Assembly: GCA_020436165.1 (NCBI GenBank)
Contig: JAGQYI010000074.1
Span: 19,731-83,730, forward strand
Origin: Cyclobacteriaceae bacterium
GTDB taxonomy: Bacteria > Bacteroidota > Bacteroidia > Cytophagales > Cyclobacteriaceae
Direction of reading: 5' to 3'
Length of the DNA stretch: 64,000 bases
Part shown: positions 17,505 through 26,959 of the stretch, piece after piece
Position numbering within the stretch: the first letter of the stretch is position 1
Layout of the letters: each line of letters begins with the position of its first letter
Made by a program: the position numbers and the translations under genes
Notes under the pieces: generated by a model
Database searches by the model: none
Told to the model about the DNA's origin: nothing
What the model saw: only the letters and a program-made list of their open reading frames with translations

Positions 17505-18727
17505 TACGCCTCTACCAATTTATAAATTTTATCGGAAGGACGTATTATCTGATCCAGTTCAAAAGTAATATCCTGACCTCTGTCTGCTTTTTTCACTTCT
17601 TTATTATCAACGCGCATAGGCGGTAAAACCGTTTCAATAACCCCTGTTGTGGGGCCGGTAATTAAAATAGGGTCTCCAACTTTAACCGATTGCGACTCCA
17701 GCCTAAAATGAGCCACTTTGCTCTTTGAAAAATAATGAACTCCTTTTCCGAGATATACTTTTTTCTGTGTTGCTTTTGAACCGGGAGTATCGGCCCACTC
17801 TCCCAATTTCTGCCCAAGATAATATCCACTCCAGAAGCCTCTGTTATACACGGTATCCAGTCGCTTCATCCACTCATTTACTTTCTCTTCTGAATATCTA
17901 CCACTGTAATACGCATCTATGGCTTCGCGATATACTCCGATAACGGTATGTACATATTCAGGAGCACGGGCACGCCCTTCAATTTTCAGTACTTTAACAC
18001 CCGTATCAATTACCTGGTCTAAAAAGTTGACAGTGCATAAATCTTTGGGCGACATGATATACTCATTATCGATTTCCAATTCATGCCCATCTTCAATATC
18101 AATCACTTTGTAAGTACGTCTGCAATTTTGTACACAAGCTCCACGGTTTGCCGATGAATTCTGGGTATGTAAACTCAAATAGCATTTACCGGAAACGGCC
18201 ATGCACAAAGCCCCATGTCCAAAAATCTCAAGTTCAATAAGCTTACCATTGGGGCCAATAACATTTTCTTCTTTGATTGCATCTGCAATCTTTTTTACTT
18301 GTCCTAAACTCAACTCTCGCGACAACACCATGGTGTCCGCAAAAAGTGAATAAAACTTTACGGTTTCAATATTGGTTATATTGAGCTGGGTAGAAATATG
18401 TATTTCAACACCAACCGTTTTTGCATAATGAATAACAGCCTGGTCTGAAGCAATAATAGCAGTTATTCCAGCTTCTTTTACACGATTAATAAGCGTTTTT
18501 ATAATGCTCAGATCGTGGTCATAGATGATGGTATTTAATGTAAGGTAGGTACGAACGTTGTGTTCATTACACCTCTGAGCTATTTCTTCCAGATCATCAA
18601 GGGTAAAATTTATGCTTGACTTCGCCCTCATGTTTAACTGCTCCACCCCAAAGTAAATCGAATCGGCTCCGGCATCAATTGCAGCTTGCAACGACTCAAA
18701 GCTTCCGGCTGGCGCCATGAGCTCCAT
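17504..18727 (-). CDS. trhP: U32 peptidase family protein, TrhP/YegQ-like (tRNA hydroxylation)
   Basis: U32 family protein that begins MELMAPAGSFESLQAAIDAG, the characteristic N-terminus, and contains the cysteine-rich segment GKCYLSLHTQNSSANRG-ACVQNC that in this family binds an iron-sulfur cluster. E. coli TrhP (YegQ) takes part in prephenate-dependent 5-hydroxyuridine formation at the tRNA wobble base. The longest frame starts at 18751, but a -10-like TACTTTTG at 18763-18756 makes transcription begin at about 18749, so the internal ATG at 18727, which also matches the family start, is preferred. Downstream coupling is to a ferredoxin and the TolB-like gene. Confidence 0.88.
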   Translation of the reverse strand: MELMAPAGSFESLQAAIDAGADSIYFGVEQLNMRAKSSINFTLDDLEEIAQRCNEHNVRTYLTLNTIIYDHDLSIIKTLINRVKEAGITAIIASDQAVIHYAKTVGVEIHISTQLNITNIETVKFYSLFADTMVLSRELSLGQVKKIADAIKEENVIGPNGKLIELEIFGHGALCMAVSGKCYLSLHTQNSSANRGACVQNCRRTYKVIDIEDGHELEIDNEYIMSPKDLCTVNFLDQVIDTGVKVLKIEGRARAPEYVHTVIGVYREAIDAYYSGRYSEEKVNEWMKRLDTVYNRGFWSGYYLGQKLGEWADTPGSKATQKKVYLGKGVHYFSKSKVAHFRLESQSVKVGDPILITGPTTGVIETVLPPMRVDNKEVKKADRGQDITFELDQIIRPSDKIYKLVEA

Positions 18728-18755
18728 TTTATCTTCTCCAAATCTGTTCATCCTG

Positions 18756-18763
18756 CAAAAGTA
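18756..18763 (-). promoter_or_regulatory. -7 element (TACTTTTG) for the U32-ferredoxin operon
   Basis: Perfect TAnnTTTG on the minus strand. A clear TTTG at -33 is not seen. Position argues for the shorter U32 start at 18727. Confidence 0.45.
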
Positions 18764-18783
18764 AATAACCGATTGTAAGGTAC

Positions 18784-20718
18784 TTACACGTTAAGAAGTT
18801 TTTCTTTGGCTTCCGTTGTAGACTCAGCAAATATTACCTGAATAGATTTTCGTTTCGTAGCCTGGTAGAACTCATCCCAAAAAGCGATGTCTTCTTCTAC
18901 AATTTTACGGATGACAACTACTTTTTTTATTCCTACACGCACGTATTGATCGATGGCTTCATCGATAACCCATTTTTTTTCTGACGGAGAACGGTTAACC
19001 ATGAGACGTAGGTCAACAATCCATAATTCTGAGTTATAGGCGTTAAAAATTTCGATATTGTTTCTGAATACCTCACTAAACTCAAACGGAAGCGGCATTT
19101 TTTTCCAATCCAGGGTAGTAATGTTATTTACAGCATCAAGATAAATATCCGCTGCTTCAGACCTGTAAAATAACTGACTTTGAATTTGAGATAATGGTAT
19201 GGATGGCAATTCAATTACGAATCGAGTACCAACACCCAGTTTACTCTCCACTCTTATTTTACCCTGCATGGCCTCTACTTGCTGCTTGGTTAAAAATAAC
19301 CCAAGCCCTTTTCCTTCGGTATGGTCGTGAAACCGCTTATACATTCCAAAAATTTTCTTTCCATACCTATGAAGGTCTACTCCAATACCATTGTCCTGAA
19401 CTTCTATAATACATTTTCCTTCTTTAATAAACGAGGAAATGCGAATAAGGCAAGGCCTATCAACATGCCTGTATTTAATGGCATTACTTATTAAGTTATA
19501 AAGTATGCTTTGAAAATAAGAACGCACTCCGTAAAGCACCGGTAATTCTATATTTAAAACGAGCTTACCATTACACTGCTTCACATTTTGATCCAGCACA
19601 AACCAAATCCCATCGACCTCTTTCTTGATCTCAATTTTTTCCTTTATCTGAAAAAGGTTATTTCTGAGTTCCACTACTTTATTCAAATCTTTTATAATCC
19701 CGTCAAGCGACTCAGCTGATTTGAGGATATGCATTGCTACTGAATTCCTGTTTTCTTCAGAGCTATCCATTTTGAATAACTGGGCCAACCCCAATAAATT
19801 AGCGACAGGACCTCTTAAATTGTGCGACAAGGTATTGGAAAATTGCTGAAGTTCATTGTTGTGCCGAACTAACTCTTCGTTTGATTGCCTAAGCTCTGCA
19901 GTTTTTTCTTCTACTTGCTTAGCCAAATCCTGATTGGTTTGTTCCAGGAGTTGTTTTTGCTCATTGATTAGTTTTTCATTTTTCTTCAAGGTTTGGTTAG
20001 AATCTTCCAATTCTTCAAACAAAGCACTTAATTCCACGTTTCGTTCACCCAGATCTTCAACTAGTAACGCATTTTTTTGTAAAAGGCCCTCAATATTGTA
20101 TTTGAAGTAATAAAATGCCCATGAGGAAAAAAACAGCACTATATCTATGTAAATACCGGATACAATGTACGCCTTCGACATTGGACCAAAGAAATTCGTA
20201 TAGCCTACGCCAAAAAGATTGTGAAGCGGATCAAAACCCACCACCGCTAACATAATAAAGAACAATGAGGTAAATAAGTAGCGCTTCTCATTGTAACCAA
20301 AAAACAAGTAAGGCAATACAAAGAACCCTCCTGCAAGTACACGTGCATCAAAAAAATCGAAAATAACAACTGATTGAGGATATAATGTCTTAACGGCTAT
20401 ACTCGCAGAAACAATAATAACTGAAGGGTATGTAGAGGCTACCAACCTTGTGAAGTTTATAAATCCAAAGTTATTGACAAATAAAAGTGTCGCTATTAAA
20501 GCAACAGAAGTCAGGTTCATGTAAGCAGATACAATAAACCCATTTTCATACAACGATGGAATGAGAAGAAGTAAGCCAAGAAAAAAAAGCACTATCAATA
20601 CAAAATTGGTAAGCCGGTATTTCCTAATCTCTACCCGGGACATTCCATCTTTGATACCAATGTTTAATAATGCCGCAAACATGTTCTTCTCGATTCGCTT
20701 TTGGTTAAAGTTACGCAA
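18784..20718 (-). CDS. Membrane sensor histidine kinase with C-terminal STAS/receiver-like extension
   Basis: A 644-residue kinase. Residues about 30-215 hold six or more membrane segments (7TM-like sensor), followed by a long coiled coil (about 215-290). The phospho-acceptor His is in LSHNLRGPVANLLGLAQLF, the N box is ILYNLISNAIKYRH, and the ATP lid has DNGIGVD and EGKGLGLFLTKQQ. After the catalytic domain another ~135 residues follow (from SEAADIYLDAVNN to the end), an alpha/beta STAS- or receiver-like module without an obvious phospho-aspartate. No response regulator is adjacent, so it is an orphan kinase. It is transcribed alone. Confidence 0.88.
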   Translation of the reverse strand: MRNFNQKRIEKNMFAALLNIGIKDGMSRVEIRKYRLTNFVLIVLFFLGLLLLIPSLYENGFIVSAYMNLTSVALIATLLFVNNFGFINFTRLVASTYPSVIIVSASIAVKTLYPQSVVIFDFFDARVLAGGFFVLPYLFFGYNEKRYLFTSLFFIMLAVVGFDPLHNLFGVGYTNFFGPMSKAYIVSGIYIDIVLFFSSWAFYYFKYNIEGLLQKNALLVEDLGERNVELSALFEELEDSNQTLKKNEKLINEQKQLLEQTNQDLAKQVEEKTAELRQSNEELVRHNNELQQFSNTLSHNLRGPVANLLGLAQLFKMDSSEENRNSVAMHILKSAESLDGIIKDLNKVVELRNNLFQIKEKIEIKKEVDGIWFVLDQNVKQCNGKLVLNIELPVLYGVRSYFQSILYNLISNAIKYRHVDRPCLIRISSFIKEGKCIIEVQDNGIGVDLHRYGKKIFGMYKRFHDHTEGKGLGLFLTKQQVEAMQGKIRVESKLGVGTRFVIELPSIPLSQIQSQLFYRSEAADIYLDAVNNITTLDWKKMPLPFEFSEVFRNNIEIFNAYNSELWIVDLRLMVNRSPSEKKWVIDEAIDQYVRVGIKKVVVIRKIVEEDIAFWDEFYQATKRKSIQVIFAESTTEAKEKLLNV

Positions 20719-20863
20719 TTAACTTTTCCCCAAGCAGACAAAAAATAGTAATAATTACAAATGCAGAAAAAATGAAAAAATAAACAAAATCTAAAATGAA
20801 ACATCTTATGAACTAATTCTTTACAGGTTAGCTTAAAAAATCATTGATGCAGAATAGTTTCAA

Positions 20864-22132
20864 CTAAATTATCATACCTGCACCAACCGTTTCATTGGTT
20901 TGCTCATCAATTAAAATAACACTACCTGTTTCCCTGTTTCTTTCATACCTGTCAAAAAAGAGTGGCTTTGTTGTTCTAATTTTTACTCTGCCAATATCAT
21001 TCATACCAATGGATTTATCATCTTCAATTCTATGAAGTGTGTTAATATCCATTCTGTAGTTAACCTCCTTAACCATACATCTGGCTTCATTTGAAGTATG
21101 TCTGATGGTGTATTTACCTCCAAGTGTTAGAGACCTTTCATTTAACCAACAAAGCATAAGGTCTATATCTTGCGAAATTACAGGCTGATTATTCTCACGA
21201 ACGATCATATCTCCCCTGCTGATGTCAATCTCATCTTCCAAAGTCATTGTAACCGACATTGGCGCATAGGCCTCATCGTATTGCTCACCCATCATTTCAA
21301 TGGATTTAATAGTGCTTGTAAAGCCACTTGGAAGTACTGCCACCTTATCCCCGGGTTTAAATACTCCACTGGCAATACGGCCTGCATAACCTCTAAAATC
21401 GTGATACCTATCACTTTGCGGGCGAATAACCCCCTGAACAGGAAAACGGCAGTCAACATGATTGTAATCACTACCTATATGGATGGTTTCGAGTAAGTAG
21501 AGTAAGGTACTTCCCTGGTACCAGGGCATGTACTCAGACTTGTTTACCACATTATCTCCCTTAAGTGCACTAATTGGGATAAAGCGTATGTCTCCTACCT
21601 TCAATTTGGTTGAGAATAATTCAACTTCTTTTTTAATCTCCTCATAGACTGCTTCATCGTAGTCAACAAGGTCCATTTTGTTAACGCAGAAAACAATATG
21701 TGGTATTCCGAGAAGCGAGGCTATAAAAGTATGTCTGTGAGTTTGCTCCTGCACACCTCTACGTGCATCTATAAGAATAATTGCCAGATTTGCAGTTGAT
21801 GCTCCTGTAACCATGTTACGGGTGTATTGAATATGGCCGGGTGTGTCGGCAATTATGAATTTTCGCTTTGGAGTTGCAAAATATCGATAAGCTACATCAA
21901 TAGTAATCCCTTGCTCACGTTCCGCCCTCAATCCGTCTGTTAGCAAGGCAAGGTTTACATTTTCGTCACCTTTTTTCTTACTCGATAGTTCTATAGCTTC
22001 ATACTGGTCTTCAAAGATAGATTTTGAATCGTATAGCAAACGACCTATCAATGTGCTTTTCCCATCGTCTACGCTTCCAGCCGTTGTGAAGCGTAATAGT
22101 TCCATGTCCAGGTATGCATTCTTATCACTCAT
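20864..22132 (-). CDS. cysN: Sulfate adenylyltransferase large subunit (GTPase)
   Basis: GTPase subunit of ATP sulfurylase, which with CysD forms adenylyl sulfate. The GTPase motifs are visible: P-loop GSVDDGKSTLIG (15-26), DTPGHIQY, and NKMDLVDYDE, followed by two EF-Tu-like beta-barrel domains. Length 422 is right for the unfused form without an APS kinase tail; the kinase is the separate cysC upstream. It is the last gene of the long minus-strand unit and is separated from cysD by a gene remnant and tandem repeats. Confidence 0.96.
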   Translation of the reverse strand: MSDKNAYLDMELLRFTTAGSVDDGKSTLIGRLLYDSKSIFEDQYEAIELSSKKKGDENVNLALLTDGLRAEREQGITIDVAYRYFATPKRKFIIADTPGHIQYTRNMVTGASTANLAIILIDARRGVQEQTHRHTFIASLLGIPHIVFCVNKMDLVDYDEAVYEEIKKEVELFSTKLKVGDIRFIPISALKGDNVVNKSEYMPWYQGSTLLYLLETIHIGSDYNHVDCRFPVQGVIRPQSDRYHDFRGYAGRIASGVFKPGDKVAVLPSGFTSTIKSIEMMGEQYDEAYAPMSVTMTLEDEIDISRGDMIVRENNQPVISQDIDLMLCWLNERSLTLGGKYTIRHTSNEARCMVKEVNYRMDINTLHRIEDDKSIGMNDIGRVKIRTTKPLFFDRYERNRETGSVILIDEQTNETVGAGMII

Positions 22133-22142
22133 AATTTTAATT

Positions 22143-22185
22143 AAATGTGAGATTTGAAATGTGAGATTTGAAATGTGAAAAATTG
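22143..22185. repeat. Short tandem repeat between the four-helix-bundle remnant and cysN
   Basis: The 14-base unit AAATGTGAGATTTG occurs at 22143-22156 and 22157-22170, and a degenerate third copy at 22171-22185. It occupies the 57-base leader of cysN. Confidence 0.85.
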
Positions 22186-22189
22186 AAAA

Positions 22190-22396
22190 TCAATTTCTGT
22201 ACTTATGTTTAATTGAATTGAAAATTGCCGTTAACTCATTTGCCCCAACAGAAGTAGCACTTCTAAGTAATTGTTTTCCAACGACCTGAGAAACTGTTTC
22301 CTTAGAAAGTGATTTGAATAAATAAATCACATCAAGCGAGAATTGTTTCGTTCGTTCTTTCAAATCTTGGTTGTAATTTTCTTTATCAAGTTTCAT
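22190..22396 (-). pseudogene. Internally deleted four-helix-bundle protein gene
   Basis: A 68-codon frame that keeps the N-terminal part of the four-helix-bundle family (KERTKQFSLDVIYLFKSLSK, then LLRSATSVGAN) and the extreme C-terminal part (ELTAIFNSIKHK), but lacks about 45-50 residues between them that normally follow SVGAN. The family is usually about 115-120 residues long. The join GCAAAT-GAG fits deletion between two short Ala-Asn-coding sequences. It still has start and stop codons, but without helices 2-3 it cannot form the bundle. It sits within the cys operon between cysD and cysN. Confidence 0.75.
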
Positions 22397-22412
22397 ATTT
22401 CAACTTTCAAAC

Positions 22413-23318
22413 CTAAAAGTATCCATCCTTTTTTCTATCCTCCATTGCAGCCTCGGATCTTTTATCATCCGCGCGTGTACCTCTTTCTGTAACACGAGTT
22501 GCAGCAACTTCCTCAATTATATCTTCCAAAGAGCCAGCATTTGAATCTACAGCACCTGTACATGTAATATCTCCGATGGTCCTAAACCGCACTACTTTCT
22601 TAATCACTTCTTCATCCTCTTTTCTCTGAATAAACTCAGATGCAGCCATAATTACTCCATCTCTAACGAAAACTTCACGTTCTTTTGCAAAATATAGCGA
22701 AGGCAATTCTATGTTTTCCATCAGAATATATTGCCAAACATCCATCTCTGTCCAGTTTGAGATAGGAAATACTCGAAAATGCTCTCCAAAGCTTTTTTTA
22801 CCATTAAATAGGTTCCACAATTCGGGCCTTTGATTTTTGGGATCCCACTGACCAAATTCATCTCTGTGTGAAAAGAAGCGCTCCTTCGCCCTTGCCTTTT
22901 CCTCATCTCTACGAGCTCCACCAATTGCCGCATCAAACTTATGCTCCTCAATAGTATCCAGTAAGGTTACTGTTTGCAAAGCATTCCTACTGGCGTTGTA
23001 TCCTTTTTCTTCAACCACTTTACCTTGATCAATAGAATCCTGAACAAGTCCAACAACCAAACGAGCATCCAGCTTCTTCACATAGTCATCACGAAAATCA
23101 ATTGTTTCCTGAAAATTATGACCCGTATCGATATGCACCAATGGAAAAGGTATTTTAGCTGGAAAAAATGCCTTTTGAGCCAGATGAGAGACAACAATCG
23201 AATCCTTTCCTCCCGAAAACAGGAGTGCCGGGTTTTCAAATTGGGCGGCCACTTCCCTTAGCACAAAGATTGCTTCTGCCTCCAATGCCTTTAGGTGTGT
23301 AAGGTTATATGTGTGCAT
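22413..23318 (-). CDS. cysD: Sulfate adenylyltransferase small subunit
   Basis: Catalytic PP-loop subunit of ATP sulfurylase. The SGGKDS pyrophosphate-binding loop is in LLFSGGKDSIVVSHLAQKA (residues 29-47), and ISNWTEMDVWQYILMENIELPSLYFAKER is the typical C-terminal part. Length is the family's 300. The start overlaps the end of cysC by 14 bases, so the two are coupled. Confidence 0.96.
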   Translation of the reverse strand: MHTYNLTHLKALEAEAIFVLREVAAQFENPALLFSGGKDSIVVSHLAQKAFFPAKIPFPLVHIDTGHNFQETIDFRDDYVKKLDARLVVGLVQDSIDQGKVVEEKGYNASRNALQTVTLLDTIEEHKFDAAIGGARRDEEKARAKERFFSHRDEFGQWDPKNQRPELWNLFNGKKSFGEHFRVFPISNWTEMDVWQYILMENIELPSLYFAKEREVFVRDGVIMAASEFIQRKEDEEVIKKVVRFRTIGDITCTGAVDSNAGSLEDIIEEVAATRVTERGTRADDKRSEAAMEDRKKDGYF

Positions 23319-23910
23319 TTGGTTTAATTAATTTTATAATAGACTCATAGAGCGCGTCAACAGACTCCTCTGCGCTCTGATTATTTGTATCAATAGTTAA
23401 ATATGGTTTCTCAGGCTCTTCAAATGGCGCATCCAATCCCGTGAAATTCTTTATTTCTCCAGCCAAAGCTTTTTTATACAACCCTTTGACATCTCTTTCT
23501 GCACATGTTTCAAAGGAAGCCTTCACATAGACTTCATGGAAATCATCTCCGATAATTTGAGCTGCCTGCTCACGAATTTTAAGCGTAGGACTTACAAAAG
23601 AGCAGAGTGTAACAATACCTGCATTAACAAATAGTTTAGCTACCTCCGCTACTCTTCGTATGTTTTCTTCACGATCCTCTTCTGAAAATCCAAGGTTGCC
23701 GTTTAAGCCTGTTCTCAGGTTATCACCATCGAGCAGTTTGGTTATAACACCTTGCTTATACAGTTTGTGCTCCACCCCTTTTGCAATAGTGCTTTTACCA
23801 GAACCGGAAAGGCCTGTTAACCAAACAACAATAGCTCTTTGCTCCAAAAGCTTTTCCTTATCGCTTCGGTTTAAAATAGAATCGAATATAGGGTGGATGT
23901 TTTCTGCCAT
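23305..23910 (-). CDS. cysC: Adenylyl-sulfate kinase
   Basis: Phosphorylates APS to PAPS. Motifs: P-loop GLSGSGKSTIAKG (about 33-45), the DGDNLRTGLNGNLGFSEEDREENIRR substrate region seen in two parts, and a C-terminal NFTGLDAPFEEPEKP segment. The presence of cysC and cysQ beside cysDN shows that the final product here is PAPS. Five bases separate it from cysQ. Confidence 0.96.
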   Translation of the reverse strand: MAENIHPIFDSILNRSDKEKLLEQRAIVVWLTGLSGSGKSTIAKGVEHKLYKQGVITKLLDGDNLRTGLNGNLGFSEEDREENIRRVAEVAKLFVNAGIVTLCSFVSPTLKIREQAAQIIGDDFHEVYVKASFETCAERDVKGLYKKALAGEIKNFTGLDAPFEEPEKPYLTIDTNNQSAEESVDALYESIIKLIKPNAHI

Positions 23911-23915
23911 CTAAT

Positions 23916-24671
23916 CTAAAATCCTAGGCAAAGAAACGAACCATTAAGTAAATTTTCCTTATTGTAGGTAAAAGGATTATTGCTTATGCCCTGGTATACA
24001 TGTCCGCCAGCAGCTAATACGATCGCCTGACCAGCACCAGTGTCCCATTCCATAGTTGGTCCATGGCGATAATATACATCTGCCTTACCTTCTGCAACCA
24101 TGCAAAATTTCAAGGAACTACCCACTGAAATGCTATCTGTAACATCGTACTTTTTGAGCACATCCTCTTCTTCAACAGATGCATGAGATTTGCTTCGAAC
24201 AGCAATTCTTCCTTTCGTGGAATTGTTAACACGGATAGGCTTCATCTCGCCCGAACCTTCTTGTTTAAACGCTCCATTTTCATCCCCCACATACAAAATA
24301 TCCTTCACAGGAACATAAATAACTCCGAAAACAGGGGTGCCATTTTCAATAAGAGCAATATTGACTGTAAACTCGCCATTGCGGTTTATAAATTCTTTGG
24401 TGCCATCCAAAGGATCAACCAACCAAAAGGTGCCCCAGTTTTTTCGTTCTTCGTAAGGTGCATGCTTGGACTCTTCTGATAAAATGGGAAATGGAGTATT
24501 CATTTGCCTTAAGCCCTCCAATATCACATCATTTGAGGCCTTGTCCGCTAAAGTAAGAGGTGAATCATCAGCCTTGTAATCCACCACATTGGCGAGATCA
24601 CTGTTATGATATATTTCAAGTATTTTTTCTCCTGCTTTTCTGGCAATTTCAAGTACTGCTTCCATTTTCAT
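23916..24671 (-). CDS. cysQ: 3'(2'),5'-bisphosphate nucleotidase
   Basis: Metal-dependent phosphatase that turns PAP, the by-product of PAPS use, into AMP. Motifs: LSEES for metal binding near residue 68, WLVDPLDGTKEF near residue 85-96, and EWDTGAGQAIV near residue 208. Length 251 is normal. It follows the hydroxyproline FAD enzyme gene by only 9 bases and precedes cysC by 5, so it physically links the two functional halves of the operon. Confidence 0.94.
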   Translation of the reverse strand: MKMEAVLEIARKAGEKILEIYHNSDLANVVDYKADDSPLTLADKASNDVILEGLRQMNTPFPILSEESKHAPYEERKNWGTFWLVDPLDGTKEFINRNGEFTVNIALIENGTPVFGVIYVPVKDILYVGDENGAFKQEGSGEMKPIRVNNSTKGRIAVRSKSHASVEEEDVLKKYDVTDSISVGSSLKFCMVAEGKADVYYRHGPTMEWDTGAGQAIVLAAGGHVYQGISNNPFTYNKENLLNGSFLCLGF

Positions 24672-24680
24672 GGCGCAAAA

Positions 24681-25925
24681 CTAATATCTATTGGCAGAAA
24701 GCATGCCTATTTCCAGAGATGTCTTTTCTTCCAGTGCTATTTCCATAACAAGTTTCCCTGTAGCAGGGCCCAAAGTAAAGCCAAGCATTGCATGGCCTGT
24801 GGCCAAAATAAGGTTCTTATACTTCCTAGTACGCCCAACATAAGGAAGACCATCTGGTGAGCAGGGCCGCAATCCTGCCCAAATCGGAAGGTCCTTTATT
24901 TTCTCAAATTCGTAGTCGGGAAAATAATTTTGAATGGATCTAAGAAAGCCGTGAGCCCTGGTCATGTTTACATGTTCATTCAACCCGCCAATTTCCATAG
25001 TACCCGCCAGGCGTACTCTATCTGCCAAAGGAGTTATTGCAACGCGTGCCTCTACAAAAATGTAGGAAACTGAAGGCATCGATGCCGGGTTTACCCAATC
25101 TACGCTGTAACCTTTTCCAGGCTCCAGCAACAATCTTAGGCCGAGCTTTTTCATCAAAGGAGGTGAAAATGACCCTGCAGCCATCACAAATTGATCCGCA
25201 GAATAGTCAATCGAATTAGCCTGTACGCTCTGAATCTTTCCACCTACATTATTGAATTTGGTGACTGCCGCACCATACTCAATTGTTACATCCAATGGTT
25301 TTAAAAGTGAAGGAAGTTGTTTCATGAAAATCTTAGGATCGGTAAAAGCATCCTGTGGAAAAAACACCCCTCCAAGTGCATTCTTTTTCACATTAGGATC
25401 GAGCGCATCTAACTCATTCATTGACATTGTTTTGGCCGGTACACCCAGATCTGCAGCCATTTCCCCAATTTCTATCTCATGCTTGAGCGTTTTTTCAGTA
25501 TTACATAGCATCACAATGCCCTCTTCCCGAAAATTCAGTTTCAACTCTTCGGCTATTTCTTTGTGAAGCGATCTGCTAAGGATTGAAAGATCCGCCAGCA
25601 GCTTTTTGGAAGCGCTTACATGCTGATCTGTGGCATGCTGCATAAACTGCCACCCCCAACGTGCAAGGTCTAAATTAAGACGCGGCTTTAAATAGAAAGG
25701 ACTATCCGAACTCATCATCCATTTAAGCCCTTTGGACACAATGCCCGGAGACGACAATGGTATAAAATGACTAGGTGACACATAGCCTGCATTCCCAAAG
25801 GAACACCCATCGGTACCATTGCCTTTATCCAATACAAGTACTGACTTGCCAGCCTTACCAAGGTAATAAGCAGAGCTAAGCCCTACTATTCCACCTCCGA
25901 TTACGATTACATCATAATGTTTCAT
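24681..25925 (-). CDS. FAD amino-acid dehydrogenase, probably cis-4-hydroxy-D-proline dehydrogenase
   Basis: A DAO/DadA-family flavoprotein of 414 residues. The FAD fold starts IVIGGGIVGLSSAYYLGKAG (residues 7-26), and the C-terminus has WAGLRPCSPDGLPYVGRT and ATGHAMLGFTLGPATGKL. By itself it could be a D-amino-acid dehydrogenase; between a hydroxyproline epimerase and the two downstream pathway enzymes the likely substrate is cis-4-hydroxy-D-proline, oxidised to 1-pyrroline-4-hydroxy-2-carboxylate, with electrons passing to the respiratory chain. Confidence 0.88.
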   Translation of the reverse strand: MKHYDVIVIGGGIVGLSSAYYLGKAGKSVLVLDKGNGTDGCSFGNAGYVSPSHFIPLSSPGIVSKGLKWMMSSDSPFYLKPRLNLDLARWGWQFMQHATDQHVSASKKLLADLSILSRSLHKEIAEELKLNFREEGIVMLCNTEKTLKHEIEIGEMAADLGVPAKTMSMNELDALDPNVKKNALGGVFFPQDAFTDPKIFMKQLPSLLKPLDVTIEYGAAVTKFNNVGGKIQSVQANSIDYSADQFVMAAGSFSPPLMKKLGLRLLLEPGKGYSVDWVNPASMPSVSYIFVEARVAITPLADRVRLAGTMEIGGLNEHVNMTRAHGFLRSIQNYFPDYEFEKIKDLPIWAGLRPCSPDGLPYVGRTRKYKNLILATGHAMLGFTLGPATGKLVMEIALEEKTSLEIGMLSANRY

Positions 25926-25945
25926 CTTCTATAAAAAAATACTCT

Positions 25946-26950
25946 TTAAATCACCTGAAATCCCAACGCCATTGGGTCGTCCTCTGTATCAATAGTTATT
26001 TCATTCCTACCATACGATTTTGCCCACCCCTCAATGGATGGCACAATTCCCTTAAAATTTTCTATAGCTAAACCATCCTCTTCCACCCTTCCTACAAACT
26101 GGCTACCAATAATACTTTCATGAATAAATACGTCTCCTTTTTTAAGTTTATCTTTTGCATACCATTGCGCCATACGAGCCGATGTTCCTGTTCCGCAAGG
26201 CGACCTATCTATTGCCTTATCTCCATAAAAAACAGCGTTTCTAGCTGTTGATTCCGGTTTTATAGGTTTACCTGTCCACATGACATGTGAGCAACCCGTA
26301 ATGGATGCATCCAGAGGATGAGCCAGTTTTACCTTCTCATTTATAAGCTCACGAATTGAACGACTCATTTCAATAAGCTGAGCGGCCGTAAAATCATTCA
26401 TATCCCTGAAATTTTTTTGAGGATCAATGATAGCATAGAAATTTCCACCATAGGCAACATCAAGGGTCAGCTTTCCCAAATGAGGACTTTCGATTTCAAG
26501 ACCTTCAAGGGCTAGAAATGAAGGCACGTTGAACAACTTAACAGAACTCACCTTATTCCCTTCCATTTTGTATTCAATAGGCACTAGGCCTGCAGGTGCT
26601 TCCATTCGCACTTTGCCCTCAGTTTTCGGCTTTATAAGTCCGTTTTCAATGGCCATGGTGATAGTGCCAATAGTTCCATGCCCACACATTGGCAAACAAC
26701 CACTTGTTTCAATAAAAAGCACACCCACATCATTCGCTGGGTCAGAAGGCGGGTACAGAATACTACCCGACATCATATCGTGCCCTCGCGGTTCAAACAT
26801 GAGCCCCTTGCGAATCCAGTCAAATTTCTTCATAAAATGCAGGCGTTTCTCACCCATTGAAGCTCCTTCCAATTGAGGTCCACCTTCCACAACCAGCCTT
26901 ACAGGGTTACCACAAGTATGGCCATCGATACATTTAAAAACCTGCTTCAA
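25946..26950 (-). CDS. 4-hydroxyproline 2-epimerase (proline racemase family)
   Basis: Converts trans-4-hydroxy-L-proline to cis-4-hydroxy-D-proline. Both catalytic cysteines of the racemase/epimerase type are present: MCGHGTIGT near residue 90 and SPCGTGTSARMAQW near residue 255, so it is not a dehydratase of the family, which lacks one of them. Length 334 is normal. It lies 9 bases after the semialdehyde dehydrogenase gene and is followed after 20 bases by the FAD enzyme. Confidence 0.93.
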   Translation of the reverse strand: MKQVFKCIDGHTCGNPVRLVVEGGPQLEGASMGEKRLHFMKKFDWIRKGLMFEPRGHDMMSGSILYPPSDPANDVGVLFIETSGCLPMCGHGTIGTITMAIENGLIKPKTEGKVRMEAPAGLVPIEYKMEGNKVSSVKLFNVPSFLALEGLEIESPHLGKLTLDVAYGGNFYAIIDPQKNFRDMNDFTAAQLIEMSRSIRELINEKVKLAHPLDASITGCSHVMWTGKPIKPESTARNAVFYGDKAIDRSPCGTGTSARMAQWYAKDKLKKGDVFIHESIIGSQFVGRVEEDGLAIENFKGIVPSIEGWAKSYGRNEITIDTEDDPMALGFQVI

Positions 26951-26959
26951 CGTTGTAGT

